Assembly: GCA_018857735.1 (NCBI GenBank) | Contig: JABMCL010003129.1 | Location: 1-64,000 of the forward strand | Length of the DNA stretch: 64,000 bases | Source of the DNA: Alviniconcha marisindica | Lineage: Eukaryota; Mollusca; Gastropoda; Provannidae | Direction: 5' to 3' | In this document: positions 10,943 through 24,849 of the stretch, in pieces | How positions within the stretch are numbered: position 1 is the stretch's first letter | Layout: every line of letters starts with the position of its first letter | The notes under the pieces: model-generated | The model's database searches: none | What the model saw: the letters and a program-made list of their open reading frames with translations, nothing else | Told to the model about the DNA's origin: nothing | Made by a program: the position numbers and the translations under genes

Positions 10943-11870
10943 AGTTCAGGCTCAGTGCAGTCCGGTCAGTCCGTGACTGACTACTACACTCACCGAGTGA
11001 CGGGCGGACCTCAAACTTGACTCAGTGGCGCCGCCGTCAGTCTCGGCGGGTGGTTAATCAGAATAACTCATGATTAACAGACTCAGTGTCGGCTGGGACA
11101 CGCTCAATCACTGAAGCGGAAACAAACAATGATAACAAAGGTAACTGGTAAAACAACTACGAGCAGCCCCGCCCTTTGTACTTAGCAGCTACATAAACAC
11201 CTTTCGTAGTGTCAACAGCATGCTGGAAGCACTGGACTGGCCCACACTGGAGAGACGCCATCTGAGATCTCCAGGCTCTCCACGCTGTACAAAATCCACA
11301 GCGGCCTAGTCAGTCCGCCATTGCCGCACCAGCCTCAACTGAACCAAAGCCGCTCGCCCCGAGGCCGCTCCGCTCTCGGCGCCAGCGCCGAGGACGGTCA
11401 TGAGTGACAGGCAGTTCAAACTCATCCCAGCAAGAACACAGTAGAGGTGCTCTTCCTTTGCACCCAGAACAATCAAGGATTGGAACTGCCTGCACAAGGA
11501 GACAGACTGAGGCCACCATGCTTGACACTCATTTGTGCCGCCACTGAAAGCCCTCGCAACTCTCCCGGCCTCCGGCCCCGCTCCCCCACCCCTCCTCCCC
11601 TGAACTGCGGACAGTTAACATATCAACCAACAGAGCTTTTGGGCGAATCCCCGCCGAAAGTGTTTAGGTGCCAGAACTGATCAGCCATTTGATACGCCGC
11701 GGGCCCTCAACATGATGAAGAAGAAGAAGAAACACAGAAAAGCCGCCCAACACTGAGCAAGATCACGAGTCTATGCTACCGCACTGCACAAGGCAGTGAC
11801 AAACACATTGACCATGGCAGTCAAATGACTATTATTTTTAAATTATTACCGAAAGAAGGTGGAGTCAGTC
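10943..11870. other. Intergenic DNA, partly GC-rich, no gene recognised
   Basis: 11300-11600 is GC-rich and holds short open frames on both strands, with nothing I recognise and no splice signals tied to the SPTLC2 frame. It may be an unclassified interspersed repeat. Confidence 0.4.
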
Positions 11871-11923
11871 GAAGGGGATAGATTTTGCTAGCAGACGGTA
11901 AGCCTAGTAGCGGCTAGGTTCGG

Positions 11924-12339
11924 CAATATCCAAGGAGACGGTCGGAAATTCCTGGGACATTTCAAACGCCATTTGGGGCCACAAATATCAGAACTCACGC
12001 AAACAGGGTCATTTCTATCGAATGAAGCCAACATTTGTAACTGACGAAAGTGACTTTTAGTGATCAGTCTGTACTAAATGGGTGAGTACACGATTGATTG
12101 TTTTGCCGACATCAGCACGCGTGCAGTTACTCAGAAACTAGATCCAGATCAAATGTCTGAAAGGAGCATGCGCGCACTGAAGGACATATAATTTATATAT
12201 ATGATAAAACTCACTTTCTGTTGCAAAGTTTGGGTCAACTGAGTTTATTCGCTTCGTCAGTATGACCCTGTTTGGATGATTTTTCTGATATTTGTGACCT
12301 AAAATGTCCCAGGAATTTCCGACCGCCTCCTTGGATATT
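11924..12339. repeat. Imperfect inverted repeat (foldback/MITE-like)
   Basis: 11924-12011 and 12263-12339 are imperfect reverse complements. The left arm has CAATATCCAAGGAGACGGTC, GGAAATTCCTGGGACATTT, CACAAATATCAG and AAACAGGGTCA; the right arm has the complement of each, in reverse order. The spacer is about 250 bp and I saw no coding capacity. The arms differ by small indels, so the element is old. Confidence 0.7.
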
Positions 12340-12899
12340 AGGTTTAGCTTTTAAACAGATCCATTTTAAAAGCAGTGGTTGATTGACTGTGTCTAATTTG
12401 CGAGGCAAAATCGGCGTCGAGTCAGTGCAGTGTTTGAACTCGATTCGGCCGAAGGCCCGCGCTGATTAAAAATCTCGAATCGGCGTGCCGCGAACAGGCG
12501 CATACGCCAGCAATCGCCGCGTAGCATGGGCTAGACAAAGGACGAGGAAATGGCAGCATTAACAAAAAGAGACAAACAAAATGCGATTGATGTAAGTATT
12601 TCGCAACGCAAACCTTTCTCAAACTTTGGCGACTCCCATGACCTACATGATTTGTCTCCCTTCGTCGTTGCTCTGCTTGTCTACCTTTGTTGATGCGGTG
12701 CTGTTAGTTACCAGGCGTGAACGCAGCGGTTATCAAACTGCCCCTTACGTAAAACGTTCCATTTTTATAATATCAACAGAAACATGTACAATACAAAGTA
12801 AGCTTTCAATAATTTCAACAGGAGTGACCCAAATCAGCTTCCCTAACGACATTCCGATGTCGACGAAGAAAACTAGGCCATTCATCAACAAATCGCATA
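12340..12899. other. Region between the inverted repeat and the SPTLC2 promoter
   Basis: Unique-looking DNA with no long open frame I can link to a known protein. It may hold distal promoter sequence or a non-coding upstream exon, but nothing in the sequence decides this. Confidence 0.35.
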
Positions 12900-12990
12900 A
12901 TACAAGAATGTTCATTGGCTAGAATGTGCAATAGAATTTAACGACGGACCAATCGCGAGTGGCGTTTTTCCTAGTGGTGCACTATCCAAC
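12900..12990 (+). promoter_or_regulatory. Probable SPTLC2 proximal promoter / 5' UTR with two CCAAT boxes
   Basis: An inverted CCAAT (ATTGG, 12914-12918) and a direct CCAAT (12949-12953) lie 35 bp apart within 80 bp of the ATG, the arrangement expected for NF-Y in TATA-less housekeeping promoters. I saw no convincing TATA box. A transcription start cannot be placed from sequence alone. Confidence 0.4.
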
Positions 12991-13131
12991 ATGGCTTCGG
13001 GGAGGGGCGATATACGGAACATGACGGAAAACACTACAACGCCAGACAGACATCCCAGTAATTACAAAAACGGACACACAAATGGATATCGAAATGGTGT
13101 CAACGGAAAAACAAATGGAAAATCCGAAAAG
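12991..13131 (+). CDS. SPTLC2: SPTLC2 exon 1 (residues 1-47)
   Basis: It encodes the cytosolic N-terminal tail, from [10 protein letters not shown] to TNGKSEK, rich in Asn, Gly, Thr and Lys with repeated NG pairs ([15 protein letters not shown]), much like the poorly conserved NG-containing tail of animal SPTLC2. It ends in phase 0 at AAAG|GTAAGG, a strong donor. The start is the first ATG after a short CCAAT-containing upstream region; ATG at 13021 (residue 11) is the alternative start. It is assigned by position and composition rather than conserved motifs, so it is the least certain exon. Confidence 0.8.
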
Positions 13132-16100
13132 GTAAGGGAAAGTCGACTCGATTATTACGTGATCGTCAGGTGATTGACGATACATCATCTCCTGACCGCA
13201 CACCACCGTCAAGGCTAACTTGGCTAATCATACTAAGTCATAGATCAAACTTTTTTCTTCATCCACTTATTACTTACGTTTAGTTTCAGAGTTCGTGACA
13301 TTATTTGCTGTTTGGGATTGGGGGTAGCGTAGGAAGTAGAAGAAGAAAGAAAGCAGCAATGACCGTGACCACCTTTTAATTTAAACACATGTCTCGCTCC
13401 CGGACTTAAACGCTCAGACAGCCCAGTCCTTCACAAGAAGAGCTCCAAGATTACGGGCTCGAATCAGGATTGATCCAGGATCAACGGAGTACGTCTGGTG
13501 TCCTCGCCCGGCGAGCGAAACAGAATCTGAGAATGTCTTATAAATTATACATGTCTTTCAGGGTGGTTGGAAATTGAAATGTATTCGGAACAGACTGAAT
13601 AGGGAATGTTTTCATGGTTGCCTTGACAAAAATAAGAAATAACCCCATTTGTGTCTTCTTCTTTCATTTAAGAGCCAGGCCTTCTTGGGCGTGATTGGCC
13701 CTGGTAGCACTTGGTTGTCTTTGTTGTGGCTTGGGTGCTACCTAAAAAACAAACGTTAAAAGGGTTAAAAAAAATTTTTACAACACTGGAAGTGGAAAAG
13801 TAGACTTTGAAAAAAATATGTTTATTCAGTGGTGCGACAGGGCTGAATAGCACTGCCGCTGCAGTTCTGTCTTTATAATAACGTAGCCTCGTAGGTACCC
13901 CCATCTTCAAGGAACTGATTCTAAAAAGAGGTTGCGTGTGATTGTGAAGCAAACTGACAGGTAATTTAAGTTTACCTATTTTAAAAATGAGTATGGTCTG
14001 CCATGAAACTGTTAAGCTGGACACTATGGACGATGGAAGAAGAAGAAGAACTCTTATTCAGCTGGTAATAGAGTGAAAAACTGTAGGAGTAAGACTTCCC
14101 ATTTGCACTCAGTTAAACACAGTCGGACCCAATCCGACCCAATTGAAATTTGAATCAAAAAGAGTTGTGTTGCTGTACCTTACCAGCCTCTGATTCTGAA
14201 TAATAATCGTGATCAGATTTAACTGGCATCTGAATTTACTGTAAATGTAATGCTGGTCCATTTCAAGTGCCTGGGCAGTCAAATATGCAAGGTATGCACG
14301 ATTGACTCATTGAGTTTGAAAAAGAACAGTAAATTGTACAAAATTTGCTCTGGTCTACCTTCCATTTTCCAAATCTGGGTTTTCTGCATGAGCATGATAA
14401 CTGTTTATTTTTTTAGAATTAAGATATGTATTGTAATGGCAACACTGAATTTCCACTCTCTTTTTTGCTAGGGATCTAGCAGATAACAATATATATAAAA
14501 AATCTTGATCTGTTTTGAATTAGGTTTTCTAAATCTTTTGATCTGGCAGGGAAAAAACAAGAAACAAACCAAAAAAAAAACCCAAAAAACACTACACATG
14601 TTACAGTTACGCAGAAAAACTACATGTATTAGTTCACAAAAATGTATTCCAAAGTTGAAACTAAAGAAAGTGCAAGGTTTTTGTAGGTCTATATGGATAA
14701 TGCAAAAGTTTTAGAGCTCTGTAATTTATTTGTTAATAAAATATTTTTTGTCTGTTTTAATAATAATAATAATGTACATTTATCATGCGCTCATCAATGC
14801 CCTGAGCACTCACATGGTACATATTAACCTAAATATGATATTCTATACACACATAGAGCATAGTCCTAGTCCTACCAAAATAATTTACATAAAGTGTTAT
14901 ACAAAAACAAAACTCTTTTTGTTCTTATTTTTATTGTAGTTTAGAATTATTCAGGCAGTTGAATTCGATAATAAAGGGCACTGGGGTCATGCTCATTGCA
15001 AAAGTTTGCGTAAAATGGTAATCGTTACTGTCACAATACAAACTTTACCCTCATTCACTCTCTGACTCCTTTCTTTCAATACGAATAAAAACTTGTATTG
15101 CAAATGTACACAGTATATTTTATTTACACATTCATTCTACACTTTAATACACTTACTCATATATCTGTCAGTATTTCCTCTAAAACTACTAAATATATAT
15201 ATTTCAACACAACATGATACCAGATAATTGTGTACTTCAGCACATTTTTTTCTTAAACTGTTCAGTACTACCTCTGAACTAATAAGATGTCAATGCAAAT
15301 GCTTAATGTGTGGAAACACATGACCAAAACTCTTAGAGGTTAGGTATGGGAAAACATAACAAAGACCTGTACTCATACCACATGAAATACCACACACACT
15401 GTTGACTTACATAGCACCGTAGCACTACCATAGACAGATGAAGATGGAAATAAATGATGTGGGCAAACAAACACGTAGGCAGACGAAGATGGAAACATAC
15501 GAATACGAAGACAGACGCACTCTGGGGTTGAGCAAAGCAGCAGCTCTCCTTCCACTGACGACTACCCCAGAGTGATGAAGACGAAGGCAGATGAAGAAGA
15601 AGACATACACACTCTAGGGTTGAGCAAAGCAGCAGCTCCCTCTCAGCTGATGACTACCCCAGAGTGACGAAGACGGAACTTGATACCTCATCTCCCATGC
15701 GACTGGCTGACTCCAGAGCCCATGGAGGATGTAGCAGTCTCTGCAGCCCCAGGTCCAGAAGAACCACCCCAGTTTGCCTCGTTCCTGAACTTACTTTCAG
15801 AAAAAACGAATAACTAAGGAGCGTCGACAGTTCCCTCAGGTTGTGCCAACTGGTCTCACGGAAGACTAAAGTTCTACAAAACACTTTTGGCACTATGGCC
15901 TAAACTACAACACGTCTTCTCTTCTCCGTTCCTTGACAGTCCTCTGTGCCCTGAGCACAAAATGTATATAATATATATATATATTATATATTATTTTATA
16001 TATATATATATATACTCTGCTGGGTAAAAAGCTTCACATATCTGTTTGGCCAATTACACCAAACAAACAGTTAACACAGTGTGGGTTGGCCAATCTTTTC

Positions 16101-19100
16101 ACAATGTTCCGACTTATAGCAACACATTTCTTGGCATGCAAAATGGATAATTTGTGGATTGTAGAGCACGAGAATAACGATGAACACATTTTTGTTACCA
16201 CTGTTGACTGAGCTGTTGTTTGCTTGTCCGATATCACTTTCAGTTTATGGAGACCATTGATGGTCACATGTACATTAGAAACAGTGGGAGATTATACTTA
16301 ACTACAAATAGTTAACTCATTATCTCAATTAACTCATTAATTAAGGTAATGGCATTAAACAAGTTGATTCAGTTTTTGGGGTACTGTACGCATTTTAGCC
16401 ATATTGCTGCATCATCATATGCAGAATGACTGAACACTGAATCAGCAAGTTATGGCTCACTGGTGGCTGCTGCATCACTCAACACTAGATCTACTTGCAA
16501 ACTCGGTATCATCTCAGCTGTGGCCTGGAACTCCTCTCCAGCACACACTGCAAGTCCAGTCAACGAAAGGCGAAATCTGGATGATGACAAAATAAAAACA
16601 TAAGCTGCTGTCATTTTTGGACTGTCAGGTGACACTTACCCTTCTGCCCCCCCCCCCCCCCCCCCCCCACCCACCCATCTGATCCTTGCACCTTATGATT
16701 GGTAGCACCCTGTCTGTGAATAAAATTTGCATACTTCTCTGACTGAAAAAAGACAAAGATTAATTTGAAATGGAATCCTAACAAACCTGTTTTTGGAAGA
16801 AGAATCGGTCTCTGTATCAGACTGACCAGGAAATGCATACCTTGCCAAACTGATCGGTAATGTTTTCTGGTCAATTGACAGAGGACACAATCCCAGAATT
16901 GGGATCTGAGCGACCCCAAAAGACTTAGTCATACTGTCAGTGTATAACAGCATTTACGCAAAGGTGGAAGATTCAGAAACCGAAAACAAAATGTGCACTG
17001 ACACTAAATATGAATGAGAAAAATGGCAGCAGCCTGGATTTTATCATCATTATGTTATCAAGTCCCATGGTTAACAAGAACTGGGTTAGCCGACGTATTG
17101 TCTACTGTACTGTTCATCTTCAGAAAATGACGCCATGTATGATGTTCCAATCTAATAAAACTTTCTGTGAAGGGCAAATTCACTGAATGTTTCCACTTTC
17201 CCATAGTATGGCACTTTCACTTGTGTTAATGCATGTGCCCGTCAGGTTTCACTCGCCAACTGCGACATTGCCAACACCACTTGTATTCAGGAACACCTGC
17301 TCTATGAGCCTGATTTCAGGGGATGCGCCTTATATATATTCAGGAGTACCCAATGTATATTAGAAATAAAGAAAGAAAAAAAACTGTGTAAAGCTACAGT
17401 CACCTGCTTAACTTTGCATACAACTAAAGCACTGTGGGTCTGCTCAGATGCAGAGCATGAAATGCTAATACTATCCTGTTGCCATTTTGAAGCAGTCAGG
17501 GTTTATTTTGAGCTGTGGCATTTGACAAGGGTTCATAATAATAATACTGATGAGGAACAACTGAAAAATAACAGTACAGCCAATGTGGGCCTAGTTGTCA
17601 CGATGCAAATTGCCTGAGTCGAGTGGGTCACACTCACAGTGGCTTTCTCATACATCTTGCATTGTAGTCACGGGCCAGCATTTTATGGGCTTGAGAGAAG
17701 AAAAAAAGTCATACAATACATGTCAAATAAATGCCCCAGTGAAAATTAAAGACTTTTAGTTTGACACCAGATGCTAAGATGACAGAAATAGAAAAGGTTG
17801 TGAGTGTGACAGTGTGAGAACTCAAACTCGAAAACTTTATTTTACAAGGATTGTAGTTTAGGTTCAGTCAAAAACCTGTCTAACAACTAGTCCTTGCTAA
17901 GCTACTGATGAATAGATATCAGATTACAGGCATTATTTATATACATGAGAATGGAGGGGAGGTGGTCTGGCTGGAGGGAAACAAATCATAAGGATGTAGA
18001 ATGTGGCATGTCATAAGACTGACACACAATTAAGCAAATGATAGATACCAAGTTCCGTTTTAGTTTTACAACTTGCATTGACTTGCTAAATCAGTAAACG
18101 TTTCTCTTTCAGTTTCAGTCTTTACAGTGGATCATTGTAAGGATGTAAATGTGGGTCATTTTAGCCATTGTAATTTTTAATCATGGCATTGTGATCCAAG
18201 CTTTCATTACTTTCAAAGATGTAAAGATCAGTTTCAAGTTTCTGGTGTTACTCAAAGGTTATCTCACCTTCACTACTTTCAGATTTTTGGACCTTTGGCT
18301 TTACCACTGCTACTAGAAGTGTAGTACCTCTGCTGACTGATAAATGCAAGTGCCATACTGAGCACGGTATACAGACTAACAGAGTGACCATTTCATTGAT
18401 GATATAATTTACCCGCTGACTTTTGTCTGTCACAATGCAGGACCGCTTCCACATTTTTCAGTCAAATTTGAGTTTTGTCCACCAGTGACCAGAGACTAAA
18501 CATTTTTGGGTGTACAGAATGTGGTAAAAATTAGCCCATGAAGGACTTAAAAATGTTATGGGTTTTTAGCCTTTTTTCCTTTTTCTTTTTTTAATTTTTT
18601 TTCATCTTAGGGGATGTTGGTAGTAGTAGTGGAGAGGTTTATTGACTGAGTCAGGATTTGAATGCACACCATTTTGTTGTGGAGTGCAGTGTGTTAAATA
18701 TTACTATTAAAAGCAATGTAGATTGATCACTTGCCATGTGTGTGGAGTGCAATGTGTTAAATGTTAAGTGCTATTGCAAGTGATGTAAAGTGATCACTTG
18801 CCATAGGTATGGAGTGCGGTGTGTTAAACATAATCTATGACTGTTGAAAGTGATGTAGATTGATCACTTACCATGTACTGTACTTGACTTATCAGGGAGG
18901 CAGTTGGCAGCCTGACGATTTCTTTGAGTCGTTTGAGGAGACGCCCTATCACATCGCCATCCTGACCTACCTGGGCTATGCCTTGATGGTGGTCATTGGC
19001 CATGTACGAGACTTCATGCGCCGCTATGGCTTGGAGCAGGACAAGAGTGTCATTGAGCCCAAAGTGGAGGTGGGTATAGCTTAGCCCTGTGCAGACTCTT

Positions 19101-22100
19101 GTTTAAGTCAATAAGTGTAGTTGACATTCATGACCAAAGTGCCCTCCCCTTCCCTCCCACACACACACACATACACACACATGTATACATCCACCACTGC
19201 CACCATCCCACAACTGCTTTCTGTGAAGGAAGTGACATAAAAACAAAAGAAAAACGCTGGAACAGAAGCAGTGACCAAAATACAATAATAAAGAAATGTT
19301 GATTAAGAAGTAGTGGTGGTTTTAGAGGAAACATTTCACTCTCCTGGACTAGCGTATTTGCAAGCATCATGGCATGTAATTGAAATGGGGAGGCCAATTT
19401 GAAGAAGATTTAAAGATGAGGATTGAGGATGTACCTCTGATGGAGTTATGTACCATGTATAAAATTACAAGCATGCCAGGTGAGAGTTACTGTAGGCCAC
19501 TCAGGTCTTTGTTGTCCTCGTGCTACATATTTTGAGCACTAATTAAGTCCCTTGAGTGTTGATTCTGAAGAAGATTTAGAAGAGGAATTCATGTTGTCCT
19601 GGAATTACAGCAGAACCTCTGATGCAGGACAACAGGAAAAAGATTATCCTCCTTGAGGATACTGTTTTAGCGGTGAAGGTGGAACCAACATATTTCTTGA
19701 TAATGATAATGAAACCCTAAAGCAAAGACCACCCCTCTTTTGAGACTACAATGTTGCAGTGATTTTTTGGCTGGTCACAAAGGAATGTCACTTGTGAATA
19801 TGACTGGTACTGGTAGAGCAGATAATAATGTTCAGTAATGGTGTTTAGAAGACACAAACTATTTACAGAAAATAGAGACCACCACCAACATATTAATGTG
19901 ATGCCAACACAATAAACAACCAGCATCACCTGCAGCAACAAAAACAGTCACTGAATCAGGAATGAAGAGAACAAGAAAATAAGGAATTGTGGCTTACCAC
20001 AGGTACAGTTGGATTAATTATAAGTTAAAAGTAGGATCCCTGTGTGACCAGTTGGCTGCTATCAACACATAAGCTGATAACGCATTACTGTGTGAACACA
20101 GTCTTCAGACCTTATGATTCAGTTCATTTATAAATTACTGATGTGACATGACAATTGACAGTATGTTAGTCTCAGTATGATTGACAGTACAGGTGTACAT
20201 AGCCTTCAGATATTAAAAAACAAATATTAAAAAATCAGTATGATGACTCTGTATATTAATAATTAGTTAGTTGTTTTGTTAGCATTACAATAAGAATTAT
20301 TCAGTGACACTACCCATTGACAGTGTGAGTAGTCTTCAGATGCTTCTATAACTCGTAATTCATTACTAGTTGACCTCAGACCCCTACTTGCCACCTTCAG
20401 TTGACACAACATGGAGAGCCCTGTATTTTGTAGAACACGCAAGCTTTGCAGCTACTGTGTGAAATGTATCCATTGTGCTCCTTAGTGTTATCACCCAGTA
20501 ATGTATCAGAGCTGGTTTGATTTGCAGCAATGTATTCTAAGTTCTGTTTTTGTGTGTTGCTGAATTTTGCTAATGCTTAAAAGCTTTACTTAGTTTTTTT
20601 ATGTTGTGTAAGCAGCAGTCAGTGATTCACCCAAACTTGCATACATGTTTGAACAAATACCCTTTGAAACAGATGTGGAAAATTGCTAAATCATTTCCTT
20701 ATTTGGATTTGTTGGCCTGAATAATCTCTGTCCTTTAAAGAAGTTAGGTTTCTCTCATCAAATTGGGCCAGGACTCACTGTACAGGCTTTTTTTTCTTTC
20801 TCAAAATAAATCCATCCCTGTGCTGACAGTGGGTATGGGAATTGTGTGCTAAATAAATTAGTTTCACTATAAAACTGTCTATGTTCTGCTTAACTATTTT
20901 TGTAAAAAAGCAGCTTGCTTTTGCCAAACAAAAACCAAGAGGGAAAAGCTATTACAGTGAAAAGGCATCGGCATTGCTAGTGATAACGTGGTGACCAGCA
21001 ACGATTTCCCCCTCCCCTGCTGCCCAACCCGCACGTCCCAGACCATTGTTAGACCATTTCTGATTTTATTTTTTATTTTTAGGGACATTCTTGGTGCACC
21101 CTCCCTTTTTGATTTTTTCAGCTGTTTGAGAGACAATTCCCATGCCACTGCAACAGTGGTCCATTTTCACAAATACAGTAGCGTAAGTTGATAACAAACA
21201 AAAAAAACAAAAAAATTGGTGGGCTTTAGTGACACTGTCAGTGTCAGAAAGGATTGTCCTGCTTGTAGCCAGGCTCAGCTGTGTGAATTATATTATCATT
21301 ATTAATGTTTATTTTTAAGTTTTGTTACATCCTTCTAAACAGATCGAAAAGGCTTTTGAAGCTAATGAAAGCCATGACTTTGTCTCCCCAAACCTGTATG
21401 GACCCAGAACTTTGGTCCAAGATTGTGGTGGAGCAGACTAACCCCAGGTGGCTCAGTTATAATGAATTGCACTTTTGCAGTGCATCAACTGGAAATGAAG
21501 TGGCTATGTAACAGTCAAAGTTTCAGATGTTTAGGATCTCTCTGTGGCAGCCTGGTTGACTGAGCGTAAAACACCAAGTTACTTACTTACTTACTTTGGG
21601 AGCGTTGGGCCCAGCAAGAGACATAGTGGCAGTTCTCAGCTAAAAAAGGGGTTAAAATAATGACCAGCTAGCTTCATTTCCAGCTCACTCTGGTCAGTAG
21701 GTTTAAGGAGTAACACACTAGTAATGGTCTGAATGTTGACAGCCAGTGCAAGTTCTATGAGTGGAAAAAGAAGAAGAGTTTCTTCCCTTGAATTGCATGG
21801 TTTGAAAGAGGCTTGACTGGTTTCATTCAGTTTGACTGTAGTTGTGCCTTAGATAAGGTTCCAGATGATGTGCCGTAGAAGTGTTCATTATTATTATTAG
21901 TTGTAGCCCAGTAGCTGTTGTGATGCTATGAATATAATTGTGGATGGGTCAAAAAGGGTTAAATTTAGCAATACAGCATTATTGTACAAAAGAAGGGGGG
22001 GGGGGGGGGGGTAACTATAAATGTAAAATTTGTTGGTTCGATGACTCTTTTGGAAGTAAAACTAAAAGTGGAGAGGGGACCTGGCCCACATTCGTGAACT

Positions 22101-22987
22101 TTGACTCTTCCCAGGCACACTGAAGTAAGTCCTCCGATGCAACACAACAGTATGGCAGTATTGCCCACAATGCTTAATCACCTACCATGCAACTATGATA
22201 CAGCCTTGCACAACACACATGTTGCTTAAAACTAGCAACATTGTAGTAAATACAAACACTTGTACCTAGTAAAAATATTTGGATGGGTGAATGAAGCGTA
22301 CTGACTTGTTTCATTTTGAATTGGAGTTTGTTATAATTTATTCATTGTCCGTTTTTATTTTGAATTAGGCATGGTTGATCATTTTATTAAGTAATGACAT
22401 GACTGACAGTTTTATTAAGTAAATAACTATGTTTTCATTTTCAATTTGCCATGTGTTTATACTGTAAAGTTTAATGGACATAACTGATGATACAGGTGTG
22501 CACTTCAGTTTTGAATATATTTCCTCACAACTGTCTTTTAGTTTTAGTTTTGACTTTAAATTGCACAGTACTCATTTGTGTCTGTTTTTTCTTTTTGAGT
22601 TGGACATAACGTACAGTGACTTTGTGTTTTTGACATTACTCACAACTTGTTAACTAACTACTGTGTATTTTTTGTTTTGTTTTGTTTTGACATTGCTCAC
22701 AATGTATGACAACACAGCTCTGCATTTTGGGCTAACTCAAAGTAATTGTATGATTTATACTAATGCCTAATATATGTATAGTCTATAGACTGTTTTTGGA
22801 CATAATTATTGTAACCCATAATACCAAAATTGTGTTTTGGGACATAACTGTTGTATGATATAATCATCAATCTAAAACAAGGTGTTGGTACCAGCTTTCA
22901 GAGTAAAAACCAAAACACACAAAATGACAAATATTAAACTGAATGCTTTTGATTTAAACAGGGCTAAACAGTGTGCACATGTATATA

Positions 22988-23049
<62 letters not shown>

Positions 23050-24811
23050 TTGCTGTTTTCTAGCCACAGAGAATTGATTTTTAATGCCTAGTCAACCCTG
23101 GCGATTATTATACATGAAAGTATTTTTGTTTTGTTTTAAATAGGAAGAAAACTAGAAGTAAAATCAACAAGAACTAAAACAATATTGATATACTACCAGA
23201 AAAACAAATTGAAGTTTTTCTTCAGGCATTGCATTGTTTGGCAAAAATGACACTGGCACAACACCTGTAAGTAGGTGACTGAACATCTTCAAGAAAATCT
23301 TTTTCAGTTTCATGTAAAAAGGTAAAGGGGGGGGGGGGGGGGGGGGTATAGATCTGAAAATAATAAAGTCTTTCAGTTTCACATGAAAAGATTAATGGCA
23401 AGAAGAAAGAAAAAAGATTGCCTCTTTGTCCAGAGGCAGGATATAAATGTTGAAAATTCACATGCTATTTTTTTTTTAGTCCAGTCTAAACAAAATGTGT
23501 TCAGTTTAACCTGCTTGTGTGTTTTGATCGACAATTCCTGATAACTCTGGTCTTTTAACTCCTGATTGCTGTGTGCTATGAGACAGAGCTGACAAAACTG
23601 ACTATGACAGTGTGTTCAGTTTTTGAACAAAACTCAAATGTCTTTTTGGAGTTAAGTTGTCTTGTAATAACCCTGTAAGAATAACATTTGTGTGTTTTTG
23701 ATGTGCATGAAAAAAAAGTGAGTCTGCATAATGATGAGCTGAGCTGGCTGGTCAGCCTTGGCCACCTCAAAAGCCTTGACATTCTGATTTTGTAGTTGTT
23801 GGCACTATGCATATATATATACAGCTGTCAAACTTTGTATCATGATGGTAGTTTTACTTTTTGATGACCTCATTCCTTGACCTCAATCTTATGTCAAGGT
23901 GACTGTGACATCACACACTTGAATTTTGGTACATTCCCCTGCAATGAAATTCAGGCTTGGAATAATTGTGAAATTTTACATAACTAGATTATGCATACAG
24001 TGCTACTCTTGACTCTGGCATGAAATATATTATTCCAAAAAGACAATTGAGCATATCATTATTAATGACAATGCTGTATGGTAGCTTTGAAGGTAACAGT
24101 AGTAGTTTTTGTGACCTTGTTTGAATGTCAGGGTCACAGGGGAGCATAAAGATGAAACTGAAAGTTGTGTTTTGACAAGATCCAGTTCTGTTGAGTTCAA
24201 ATTTACCCGTTCTCACCAAATGAGTCTTAACTCGCAGCCAGCTTACTGTGCTACAGGCAAAAGCAGTCAATGGGGGTCTGTCTGCTTTTTCCCCAGATTT
24301 TTGCAAAATTAAAGTCTATAAGCATTAAACTTTGGTGTGTGCACTGATATGCTCTGAAAAGTTTAATAAATATGTTTAAAACACATTTTATTCACCTTAC
24401 CCGGCATCAATTTTGCTCATTTTAAACCGAGAGCATGGGATTAAAACCATTAACAAAATACATTAAAAGTTAACTAATATTGAAATTTCAAGTCTCTTGA
24501 GGTGTCCCAGTGTTTGAAATGTTCCTGTGCCAAACTTGGTAAAGATTGGTACATTTAAACCTCCTGTTGCTAAAGAAAAAACTGCTCATTGCACAGTGAA
24601 AACTTTAAAGCTGATTTTCTCAAAATGGCCTCTGCCGCACATGCAGCCTTCAGAAAAACATCACATTCACATCTTTTGGAGTAGAAATGTGATTTAAGTA
24701 TCAAAATAACAAGCAGAACTTGCAGATTTGAGACATGCAGATATCTCAGATTGCCAAATTTTAAGTTAAGACTCATTTCGTGAGAATGGGTCACATATAT
24801 GTGTGTGTGTG

Positions 24812-24849
<38 letters not shown>

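Noticed and set aside
11306..11528. Small protein gene on the minus strand in a GC-rich stretch
   Set aside because: Overlapping short frames on both strands, no recognised domain and no splice or promoter support.
13668..14024. Minus-strand frame of 118 codons in intron 1
   Set aside because: Not repetitive, but no recognisable family, AT-rich composition and no supporting signals.
22980..23046. (TA)n as a functional element
   Set aside because: Ordinary microsatellite in intron 2; nothing ties it to regulation.
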